NCBI GenBank assembly: GCA_026982025.1
Contig: JALSHX010000205.1
Location: 1-14,292 of the forward strand
Length of the DNA stretch: 14,292 nucleotides
Direction: 5' to 3'
Source: Aquificaceae bacterium
GTDB lineage: Bacteria > Aquificota > Aquificia > Aquificales > Aquificaceae
The position numbers and the translations under genes are program-made. Positions 1 through 6,312 of this stretch are shown here, piece by piece. Positions within the stretch are counted from its first letter, which is position 1, and each line of letters starts with the position of its first letter. The notes below the pieces were generated by a model, which had not been told where the DNA came from, made no database searches, and saw nothing but the letters and a program-made list of their open reading frames with translations.

Positions 1-1
1 T

Positions 2-94
2 AAACCGAGGGAATTCGTAAATATGAAAGTGGAGGATGCGGGATGGCACGCGGATGGCGAAATGCCCGCCTTCCTCAGACAGATTGGTCCCTGA
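2..94 (+). CDS. C-terminal end of an unidentified protein (partial)
   Basis: An open frame enters from the left edge and ends at TGA 92-94, giving 30 residues that end in FLRQIGP. The piece is too short to assign to a family; nothing catalytic is visible. Its protein-like composition (several charged residues, a Trp-His pair) and the fact that it is open from the window edge make a real gene end plausible. It would converge with metF and overlap its last 20 bases, which resembles the other convergent junction in this window (ychF/aroK, 11 bases). The alternative is a chance open frame, since 30 codons is not statistically strong. Confidence 0.45.
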   Translation, partial: KPREFVNMKVEDAGWHADGEMPAFLRQIGP

Positions 95-971
95 GGGGAA
101 TGAGGTTCCTGATAGACCTGTAAATTTCAAGGGTTGCCCTTGACTTGTTCAGGGTGTAGAAGTGGAGTCCCGGAGCTCCTTTTTCTATTAAGTCCTCGCA
201 CTGGTTAATTGCAAAGTCAATGCCTATCTTTGCCACCTCCTCCGGCTTATCCTGCACCGGCTCAAGTCTTGCCACGAGGATCTGAGGAATCTCAGCACCA
301 CACATGGAGGCAAACTTTTTAATTTGTTTAAAGTTTGTTATTGGCATAATTCCCGGGATTATTGGAATTGTTATTCCGTTGTTAGTACAGAGGTCAACAA
401 ACTCATAGTAATAAGAGTTGTCAAAAAACATCTGGGTTATGGCAAAGTCCGCTCCCGCCTTTACCTTTTCCTTAAAGTACTTAACCTCCCAATCCATGTT
501 GGGGGACTCCGGATGACCCTCGGGATAACACGCCACACCGATAGAGAACCTATCACCGAACCTCTCTCTTATCAGACTTACGAGCTGAACCGCGTACCGG
601 CAGGACCCTCTGGGGGGGCGAAAGTCCGGCCGGTCTCTGGGAACATCGCCCCTGAGGGCAAGGATGTTGTCTATTCCCATCTCGTCATACTGATTAAGTA
701 TCTCAATAAGCTCCTTTGGAGTGTGAGCTATGCATGTGAGGTGTGCCATCACATTGAGTCCCGATCGGCTGTGGATTTGACCCACGATCTCCCTTGTCCT
801 GTCCCGGGTGGAACCACCTGCTCCGTAGGTCACGGAAACAAATGTTGGATTCAGGTCCTTGAGGTCCTCTACGGTCTTGAAGAGCTGTCTCTGACCCTCT
901 TCACCCTTGGGCGGGAAAAACTCAAAGGAAACGCTGAACTCTCCTCTTTTTAAGATTTCTCCGATCTTCAT
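75..971 (-). CDS. metF: 5,10-methylenetetrahydrofolate reductase
   Basis: Cytoplasmic flavoenzyme that reduces 5,10-methylene-THF to 5-methyl-THF, the methyl donor for methionine synthesis. The 298 residues match the usual single-domain bacterial MetF (about 296). Family signatures are in order: FEFFPPK at 16-22, with the catalytic Glu at 17; VTYGAGGST at 47-55; AHLTC at 76-80; LRGDVP at 106-111, with the flavin/folate-contacting Asp at 109; ITQMFFD further on. It starts at ATG, 3 bases after the stop of the 111-residue gene upstream on the same strand, with a modest purine-rich site (AAAGGG) before it, so it is probably the last gene of the epmA-like/hypothetical/metF transcript. Its 3' end overlaps the converging frame at 2-94. 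In some bacteria the same fold runs in a reductive acetyl-CoA pathway; nothing nearby suggests that here. Confidence 0.96.
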   Translation of the reverse strand: MKIGEILKRGEFSVSFEFFPPKGEEGQRQLFKTVEDLKDLNPTFVSVTYGAGGSTRDRTREIVGQIHSRSGLNVMAHLTCIAHTPKELIEILNQYDEMGIDNILALRGDVPRDRPDFRPPRGSCRYAVQLVSLIRERFGDRFSIGVACYPEGHPESPNMDWEVKYFKEKVKAGADFAITQMFFDNSYYYEFVDLCTNNGITIPIIPGIMPITNFKQIKKFASMCGAEIPQILVARLEPVQDKPEEVAKIGIDFAINQCEDLIEKGAPGLHFYTLNKSRATLEIYRSIRNLIPLRDQSV

Positions 972-974
972 AAC

Positions 975-1310
975 TCAACCCTTTGCTTCAGCCTTTCCGA
1001 GCATCACTTCAAGTAATGATATTATCTTCATCTTACACGGTGCAGGAGCTTTGGTAAACATTAGAAGTGAGTCAATTACCCTGTTCACATCGTCTGGTTC
1101 AGAGGAATCCGCAAAGGTCTTGAGGCTGTCAAGGATTTCCTCAATTCCCTGAGATAGCTTGCGATCCGAAAGGACATCTTCCTTTCCCTTTCCGTCTCTG
1201 AACTTCCTCAGTACCTTGGCAGACTTAACTATAAGGTCATCCCTGAAGTCTCCCCACTTCAAGTCCGAGTAGCGGGAGACTACCGTCAAGAAGATTTCAA
1301 AGGACTTCAT
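975..1310 (-). CDS. hypothetical protein, 111 residues
   Basis: I do not recognise this protein. It is 111 residues, strongly charged, with no signal peptide or membrane segment, and looks largely helical (for example residues about 50-70 and 75-105). One Cys lies near the C terminus in APAPCKMK, followed by a hydrophobic helix ISLLEVML. Its start ATG overlaps the stop of the epmA-like gene in an ATGA arrangement (1307-1310), and metF starts 3 bases after its stop. That placement argues strongly that it is a real, translationally coupled gene. Context gives no clear role: its neighbours are a tRNA-synthetase-like enzyme and a folate enzyme. Confidence 0.75.
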   Translation of the reverse strand: MKSFEIFLTVVSRYSDLKWGDFRDDLIVKSAKVLRKFRDGKGKEDVLSDRKLSQGIEEILDSLKTFADSSEPDDVNRVIDSLLMFTKAPAPCKMKIISLLEVMLGKAEAKG

Positions 1311-2191
1311 GGTTCAATTAATTCTATATCTCCGAGGCTCTCCTTTCCAAGCAATATCATCAATAATCTATCAAGTCCAACCGAGCATCCGGCACAGGGA
1401 GGCATATCCCGGTGAGCCATGATGAATTCCTGATCTATCGGAAGTGCCCTTTTTGTGCTTTCTACTTCCAGCCTCCTGAGTACCTCACGGGGATCGGTCT
1501 CCTCCGTCCATCCGTTTGCAATTTCCACTCCTTTGATGAACAGCTCAAACCGTTCCGCATGGGAACCCGTGACTCTTGCAAGGGCACAAAGCTTTGCAGG
1601 AAAGTATTTGAGAAAAAAGGGTTTGTCCCATCCGAGTTTCCTTTCAGCTTCAATGAAAATCCTGTAAAAGAGGGTTTCCCAATCCTCGTCCTTAGAAAAA
1701 TTAAGATCCATATCACAGAGAATTTTTCTCATTCCATCCCGGTCGGAGGGTATATCCTTTCCCGTAAAGCTCCTGAATACCTCTTCAACAGTTCCCTCAT
1801 CAAATTCATTTGAGCAATTAAGCTCACTGAGCAATTCCTTGAGGTCGGATATCAGATCTTCAAATGTTGCATTCACTCTGTACCACTCAAGCATGTGAAA
1901 TTCAACCCTGTGAAGCTTTCCGTATTCTGAATTCCTGAAAACCTTGCATATTTGAAAAATGTTTTTTCTGTACTTTGCCAGAACCTTCTTCATGGAGTAT
2001 TCGGGCGAGGTCTGGAGCCACATTCTCTTCTTCACTCCACCCATAAGTAGCGAAACCTCAATAGGCTCAACATTAGGGTCAAGGTTCGGATGGGAAAGGA
2101 GCAGGGGAGTTGAAACCTCGTAAAAGCCGCGGTCGAGAAAAAAGCTTCTCACTTTGTTTAGGAAAAAGCTCCATTCCCTCAAAAGGTCCAT
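1307..2191 (-). CDS. epmA: EpmA/GenX-like class II lysyl-tRNA synthetase paralog
   Basis: Class II aminoacyl-tRNA-synthetase catalytic core without the N-terminal anticodon-binding OB domain, as in EpmA (PoxA, GenX, YjeA), which attaches (R)-beta-lysine to a lysine of elongation factor P. At 294 residues it is shorter than a full LysRS (about 500) and near E. coli EpmA (325). Visible motifs: motif 1 around residues 22-36 (GFYEVSTPLLL); motif 2 at 85-105, with FRN and EFHMLEWYR; motif 3 near the C terminus, with GCSVGLDRLLM around 268-278. These bind ATP and the amino acid. Neither efp nor the lysine 2,3-aminomutase partner epmB is in the window, so the true substrate is inferred from family only. 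ATG at 2191 has no Shine-Dalgarno sequence and sits 5 bases from a minus-strand TATAAG, which suggests a leaderless mRNA. Confidence 0.87.
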   Translation of the reverse strand: MDLLREWSFFLNKVRSFFLDRGFYEVSTPLLLSHPNLDPNVEPIEVSLLMGGVKKRMWLQTSPEYSMKKVLAKYRKNIFQICKVFRNSEYGKLHRVEFHMLEWYRVNATFEDLISDLKELLSELNCSNEFDEGTVEEVFRSFTGKDIPSDRDGMRKILCDMDLNFSKDEDWETLFYRIFIEAERKLGWDKPFFLKYFPAKLCALARVTGSHAERFELFIKGVEIANGWTEETDPREVLRRLEVESTKRALPIDQEFIMAHRDMPPCAGCSVGLDRLLMILLGKESLGDIELIEP

Positions 2192-2214
2192 GGGAACTTA
2201 TAATCTTATAAGTC
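2192..2214. promoter_or_regulatory. 23-base divergent promoter between the epmA-like gene and the cupin gene
   Basis: Only 23 bases separate the two start codons. On the plus strand TATAAT lies at 2199-2204, 10 bases before the cupin ATG. On the minus strand TATAAG lies at 2202-2197, preceded by a 17-base spacer and TTCACT (2225-2220, four of six matches to TTGACA), ending 5 bases before the epmA ATG. A second palindromic CTTATAAG is at 2205-2212. The opposed -10 boxes overlap by several bases, so simultaneous open complexes in both directions look impossible. Neither gene has room for a ribosome-binding site, so leaderless or near-leaderless transcripts are expected. No good plus-strand -35 is visible. 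The promoters are predictions from sequence only. Confidence 0.55.
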
Positions 2215-2505
2215 ATGGGAGTGAAGCTCAAGGAGACAGGAATTACTGAGGTGGAAAAAATAAAGAAAATTCTTGAGGACGAGGGGTATTCCGTTTACAC
2301 ATGGTCCGATTCACCCGGAACCTATTACCCTACCCATACCCATCCCGACAGAGAAGTCAGGTGGGTTGTTGACGGTGAGGTGGTCATTGGAGTTGAGGGT
2401 AAAGAACTTAGATTAAAGCCCGGTGATGTGGTTGAGCTTGACCCTGGCACGCCCCACTGGGCAAAAACGGAGAAGGGGGTTACTTACATCTGCGGAAGTA
2501 AGTAG
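2215..2505 (+). CDS. small single-domain cupin protein
   Basis: A 96-residue single cupin barrel. Motif 1 runs H41-T-H43-P-x2-E47 through the WVVDGEVVIG strand to about residue 59; motif 2 is KPGDVVELDPGTPHW at 68-82. The likely metal ligands are His41, His43, Glu47 and His81, all present, so a divalent metal site is expected. No signal peptide. Small cupins of this kind range from dioxygenases to isomerases and sensors, and the sequence does not say which; I assign no reaction. The start ATG 2215 is fixed by divergence from epmA and by the hydrophilic N-terminal helix before the barrel. No Shine-Dalgarno sequence precedes it. The ychF start follows its TAG by one base, so the two are presumably co-transcribed. 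Confidence 0.88.
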   Translation: MGVKLKETGITEVEKIKKILEDEGYSVYTWSDSPGTYYPTHTHPDREVRWVVDGEVVIGVEGKELRLKPGDVVELDPGTPHWAKTEKGVTYICGSK

Positions 2506-2506
2506 G

Positions 2507-3619
2507 ATGGGTTTCAGCGTCGGAATAGTGGGACTGCCGAATGTCGGCAAGTCAACCCTTTTTAACGCACTGACCCAGAGTGCCAAAGCTCAGGCGGAGA
2601 ACTATCCATTCTGCACGATTGATCCCAACGTGGGCGTTGTGGAAGTGCCCGACAAAAGACTCAGGGATATAGCCCGAATAGAGGGTTCCCGAAAAATCAC
2701 ACCCACCTTCATTGAATTCGTTGACATTGCAGGACTCGTCAGGGGTGCAAGCAGGGGAGAGGGTCTCGGGAACCAGTTTCTTCACCACATCAGGGAAGTT
2801 GACGCCATTGCCATGGTGCTAAGGTGCTTTGAAAGCCCAGATGTGGTTCATGTTGAGGGTGATGTGAACCCGCTGAGAGACGCCGATATAATAGACATAG
2901 AGCTAATAGCCAAGGACCTTGAATCCGTAAATAAAAGGCTTGAGAAGGTTGAAAAGACCGCCAAGGGCGGTGATAAGAAGGCTAAGGATGAGCTATCTTA
3001 TCTCAAGAGCATTAAGGCTATACTTGAGAACCTTGAACCTCTGCGAAGGCACAGGGATGAGCTCAGCGAGGAAGCATGGAATTATGCAACAAAAGAGCTG
3101 TTCCTCCTTACCACTAAGCCAGTCATGTACATAGCCAACATAGGAGAGGAGGACCTGCCCGATGGTGAGGGCAATCCCCACATTGAAAAGGTGATGGAGA
3201 GAACTGAAAAGGAAAATGCTCCCGTCGTAGTTGTTTGTGCCCAGATAGAGTCCCAGATGGCAGGCTTGAGTGATGAGGACAGGAGGGAGCTCTTGGAAGC
3301 CTACGGTCTTGAAGAGCCCGGTCTTAACAAAGTGATAAGGGAGGGATACAGGCTCCTGAACCTTATTACCTTCTTCACCGCAGGTCAGAAGGAGACGAGA
3401 GCCTGGACCGTTGTAAAGGGAACAAAAGCTCCTCAAGCGGCTGGAAAGATTCATTCAGACATGGAAAGGGGCTTTATTGCCGCGGAAGTAATTTCCTACG
3501 AGGACCTTGTGCGTGCGGGTTCAATGACAAAGGCAAAGGAAATGGGACTTGTCAGGCTTGAGGGAAGGGAATACGAGATAAGGGACGGAGATGTTGTCTT
3601 TTTCCGATTTAATGTTTAA
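2507..3619 (+). CDS. ychF: redox-regulated ATPase/GTPase YchF (OLA1 family)
   Basis: Obg-related P-loop NTPase that binds ribosomes and in studied members prefers ATP over GTP. Taking ATG 2507 gives 370 residues (family about 363) beginning directly with the G domain: GLPNVGKST at 9-17 (Walker A), DIAGL at 73-77 (Walker B/G3), then a helical coiled-coil insert at about 130-195. The position of the guanine-specifying NKxD holds NIGE (211-214), typical of YchF and the reason for its relaxed base specificity. A TGS domain occupies about 286-369 (FFTAGQKETRAW and the closing GDVVFFRFNV). The same frame is open further upstream inside the cupin gene, but that extension is not family-like and I reject it. 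Its last 11 bases overlap the convergent aroK gene. Confidence 0.96.
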   Translation: MGFSVGIVGLPNVGKSTLFNALTQSAKAQAENYPFCTIDPNVGVVEVPDKRLRDIARIEGSRKITPTFIEFVDIAGLVRGASRGEGLGNQFLHHIREVDAIAMVLRCFESPDVVHVEGDVNPLRDADIIDIELIAKDLESVNKRLEKVEKTAKGGDKKAKDELSYLKSIKAILENLEPLRRHRDELSEEAWNYATKELFLLTTKPVMYIANIGEEDLPDGEGNPHIEKVMERTEKENAPVVVVCAQIESQMAGLSDEDRRELLEAYGLEEPGLNKVIREGYRLLNLITFFTAGQKETRAWTVVKGTKAPQAAGKIHSDMERGFIAAEVISYEDLVRAGSMTKAKEMGLVRLEGREYEIRDGDVVFFRFNV

Positions 3620-4115
3620 AGGGAATTTCCCTGAGGATTTGCTCAACCTTTGACTCCGCTTCTCCTTCATCATCATTCACAGTAAGGTGGGCTTTGGAGT
3701 AAACCTCCTCCCTCCTCTTCATCAATTCCTTGAGTTCAAACTCACTCAGTTTTAATAGAGGCCTGTTCTCCTTCCCCCCGCACCTCCTCATGAACTCCTC
3801 AAAAGAGACCTTCAGCCAAACGACGAATCCCGAATCCTTCATAAACTTCAGTGCATCGGGGTTGGCTCCGAGTCCGCCTCCCGTTGCTATTACGAACCTT
3901 TTAAGCTTTGAGGTTTCGTATAGAACTTGTACCTCAAGGTTTCTGAAGTATTCCTCACCTTTCTCCGCAAATATCCGGGGAATGGTCATTCCCTCTTTCC
4001 TTTCAATGACTGAGTCAATGTCTATAAACTTCCAGCCTATTCGCTTTGCGAGTTTTTTGCCTACCGTTGTCTTGCCGCTGCACATAAATCCGATAAGGTA
4101 TATCCTGTCTGTCAA
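3609..4115 (-). CDS. aroK: shikimate kinase
   Basis: Phosphorylates shikimate at the 3-OH with ATP in the chorismate pathway. The 168 residues are the normal length. Motifs: Walker A GFMCSGKTT at 9-17; the Asp pair D32-x-D34 (IDIDSVIE), with Asp34 contacting shikimate and Mg; Arg58 in EEYFRNLE; the Gly-rich ATGGGLG at 77-83; the lid arginine in ENRPLL (Arg118); the late RREEVYSKAH segment with the adenine-side arginine. The start ATG overlaps the stop of the heme protein gene by four bases (4112-4115), so translation is probably coupled. It is the last gene of the minus-strand cluster and overlaps the end of ychF. No other shikimate-pathway gene is nearby. Confidence 0.95.
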   Translation of the reverse strand: MTDRIYLIGFMCSGKTTVGKKLAKRIGWKFIDIDSVIERKEGMTIPRIFAEKGEEYFRNLEVQVLYETSKLKRFVIATGGGLGANPDALKFMKDSGFVVWLKVSFEEFMRRCGGKENRPLLKLSEFELKELMKRREEVYSKAHLTVNDDEGEAESKVEQILREIPFKH

Positions 4116-5053
4116 TAGCCCCTTATCTCCGTTATTCGCTCATGACAGGACCTGCAGTCAAGTCCCCAGTCCGCAGCGATCCTCTGATGCTTGGAGTGGT
4201 AAACATCCGATGGGACAAATTTTCTCAGCCTCTGAATTCCGAGACCCTGATGGCATTGATAGCAGGTAATCATTGCCTTCTTCCAGAGCCTTCGGGCTTC
4301 CTCCTGATTTCCATCCTTCAGGGCTGATGCAAGGAGGGTATAAAGAATCTCGTTTCGTCTTTTAACAACCTTTTTAACATCTTTGGGAAACTTCAAAACC
4401 ATGGGTGCCGCAAGTGAAAGGTTTTTCCCGCAGGCGGATACACCCGCAGGGTCCTTTAAAAGCATTAATGCGGAGTGGAGTTCTCCTTTTTCAATCATTC
4501 CCCTGAGCTTTACAAAGCTGAAAAAGGTTCTGTATGCACCTGCCTTAAAGCCTATAATCCTTCTTGCCAAAAACCTTCCTGCAGAAAATATCTCCTGAGG
4601 ATTTCTCCCGCCGACAATAAGAACTTTTCTTCCTTTCCAATCAACAACCTTGAGGGTAGGACCCCTGAAGGTAATGCCGAGTTTTTTCACTATGGGATTT
4701 TGGATCCCTATGAGGATCATGTTCTTTCCGGTGGCGAATGCCCTTTCAAGGGGCAGGATTATTGAGGGTGTCCTTCCCTTCCTTACAAGACGGGGATTCA
4801 TGCCGGGATCGTCGGTCCACTGACCAAGATAGTAGGCAATCTCTCCGGCAACGGAAACCGCCCTTTTACTTTCACTATTACCGTAAGTAATAACAACATC
4901 AGGTATCGCGGTGTCGTCGTCCTGTGCGGGCGTACCCTTCCAAACCTCGTGGTACTTAATGAAAGGAAACTTTTTAACCGCGGAAGGCGTATCAAGAATG
5001 GGTTTGGCATAAAGAAGGGATGCTAAAGCTAACAGGCAAAGAGTGAGAACCAT
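4112..5053 (-). CDS. exported protein with two c-type heme motifs and an unassigned N-terminal domain
   Basis: A 313-residue protein with an N-terminal signal peptide (hydrophobic core at about 3-14, cleavage plausible after Ala16), so it acts outside the cytoplasm. The C-terminal part holds two heme-binding CxxCH motifs, CYQCH at 264-268 and CRSCH at 300-304. His286 and His289 between them could be axial ligands. Residues about 50-170 look like an alternating alpha/beta domain with NMILIGIQNPIVKKLGI and KVLIVGGRNPQEIF, resembling the repeated domain of some archaeal S-layer-associated proteins (weak recollection, inference). A basic helical segment at about 222-262 leads into the first heme motif. 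A good site, GGAGGG, precedes ATG by 6 bases. It follows the amidase gene by 26 bases and overlaps aroK. Its redox partner is not visible. The heme motifs are firm; the function is unknown. Confidence 0.82.
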   Translation of the reverse strand: MVLTLCLLALASLLYAKPILDTPSAVKKFPFIKYHEVWKGTPAQDDDTAIPDVVITYGNSESKRAVSVAGEIAYYLGQWTDDPGMNPRLVRKGRTPSIILPLERAFATGKNMILIGIQNPIVKKLGITFRGPTLKVVDWKGRKVLIVGGRNPQEIFSAGRFLARRIIGFKAGAYRTFFSFVKLRGMIEKGELHSALMLLKDPAGVSACGKNLSLAAPMVLKFPKDVKKVVKRRNEILYTLLASALKDGNQEEARRLWKKAMITCYQCHQGLGIQRLRKFVPSDVYHSKHQRIAADWGLDCRSCHERITEIRGY

Positions 5054-5079
5054 CTACCACCCTCCTGGACTATCTAAGA

Positions 5080-6312
5080 TCAGAATTTTACAAGTTTTTG
5101 AGTGTACTCTTTCCCGTAAAAGTACCTGACAATGGCTCTGTAAATGGACCAGGCTATCTTCCTCTGGAAAGCAGGATTCCTTAACCTCTTTGCCTCCGTG
5201 GGATTGGTTATGAAGCCCGTTTCCACCAGAACCGAGGGAATGCCGGGGGTTTTAAGAACTGCGAATCCAGCCCTGTTGATTCCCTTGAACTTCACCTCTC
5301 TTCCCGCAACCGTTTTCAGCTCCTTTGCAAGGAGCCTCGCAAAGTACACGCTCTCCGAGAGGGTTACATCTATGGCAAGGTCCGCAAGAACCCTTTTGAC
5401 AAGACCCGACCTGATTTCCGCCGCATCTCCCAGCACAAGACGGGCGTACCTTTTGCTGTTTATTATCTGTCTTTTCTTTTCTATTGCCCTCTTGTAGGAA
5501 AGAGCAAAGACCTGAGTGCCCCTCGCCCATCTGTAGCCTTTGGGAGCGGCGTCGGAGTGAATGCTTATAAAAAGATCAGCCCTGTTTCTCAGAGCAATTT
5601 CCGCCCTTCTGTGGAGGGGTATAAACTTGTCTCCTTTTCTTGTAAGGATTACCTTAAACCTTCCGTCCCTCTTGAGATAATCAGCTACCTTCCTCGCAAT
5701 AGCGAGGTTGATGTGTTTTTCCTTTATACGGCCGTAGCCGATGGCACCGGGGTCCTTTCCCCCGTGGCCCGGATCAATAACTATGACCTTTTCCTCGTAA
5801 ACGAAAGGGGTTGACTTGGCTTTTGCAATGATGTCAAGGACCGGGTCTTTGTTTTTCTTGACTTCAACTGCTTTTGGGGGCTCAGCGGTCTCCCCGTTCT
5901 CCCTTCGGGAATCCTCTCCCAGTATTTTTAGAAGTTCTGTGTATATTTCGTTTTCTTCCCTGTAAATGTCAAGAACTATTCTGTAAGGGTTGTAAAGCTT
6001 GAAGTACTTTATTGAGAATTCGCCCCCGTACTGGATCACTATTCTCGTTCCCCACTTGTGAAAGCCCACCCTGTAGCGAACTCCGGGGGGTAGCCTGAGC
6101 TTTCTAACCCTCTTCTCACCGAAGATGTCAACTACAATTCTCCTCGGATTTTCAAGGACGAATACCCGGAAGTCCCTTTTTTTAGAAAGGTTAAATACTA
6201 TTCTTGTCTTGTCCTCGTAAATTCCGTAGCGTGTGCTAACAACACCGCCGAAGGCGGTCTGTGTTAGAAAGATAAACAAGAAGCTAAAAGTTATCAAACT
6301 CTTGAGGAACAT
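5080..6312 (-). CDS. N-acetylmuramoyl-L-alanine amidase, AmiC type
   Basis: Exported zinc amidase that cuts the bond between N-acetylmuramic acid and the stem peptide L-Ala, used in daughter-cell separation. The 410 residues contain a signal peptide at about 1-22 (LITFSFLFIFLTQTAFG), an AMIN domain at about 24-118 (localisation; VFVLENPRRIVVDIFG), a charged linker at about 120-170, and an Amidase_3 domain at about 175-400. Zn ligands are His183 (IDPGHGGKDPG), Glu198 and His252 (FISIHSDA); the catalytic Glu is 364 (LVETGFITN). An insertion at about 255-325 fits the autoinhibitory helix of AmiB/AmiC, normally relieved by EnvC/NlpD-type activators, not seen here. The start overlaps the HerA-like gene by 29 bases; the site AGGAGGAGG directly precedes ATG. 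The AmiA, AmiB and AmiC classes cannot be told apart reliably here. Confidence 0.94.
   Translation of the reverse strand: MFLKSLITFSFLFIFLTQTAFGGVVSTRYGIYEDKTRIVFNLSKKRDFRVFVLENPRRIVVDIFGEKRVRKLRLPPGVRYRVGFHKWGTRIVIQYGGEFSIKYFKLYNPYRIVLDIYREENEIYTELLKILGEDSRRENGETAEPPKAVEVKKNKDPVLDIIAKAKSTPFVYEEKVIVIDPGHGGKDPGAIGYGRIKEKHINLAIARKVADYLKRDGRFKVILTRKGDKFIPLHRRAEIALRNRADLFISIHSDAAPKGYRWARGTQVFALSYKRAIEKKRQIINSKRYARLVLGDAAEIRSGLVKRVLADLAIDVTLSESVYFARLLAKELKTVAGREVKFKGINRAGFAVLKTPGIPSVLVETGFITNPTEAKRLRNPAFQRKIAWSIYRAIVRYFYGKEYTQKLVKF

Noticed and set aside
324..953. 209-codon open frame on the plus strand, antisense to metF
   Set aside because: It lies entirely inside metF, has no family features, and is rich in residues produced by reading conserved codons backwards. 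It is a shadow frame.
2423..2506. Longer ychF start inside the cupin gene
   Set aside because: The 28 added residues are out-of-frame cupin sequence, are not typical of YchF, and would put the P-loop far from the N terminus. The start at 2507 matches the family length.
3730..4269. 179-codon plus-strand frame across aroK and the heme protein gene
   Set aside because: It is antisense to two well-supported genes, shows no domain, and is Ser/Pro/Phe-rich as expected of a shadow.
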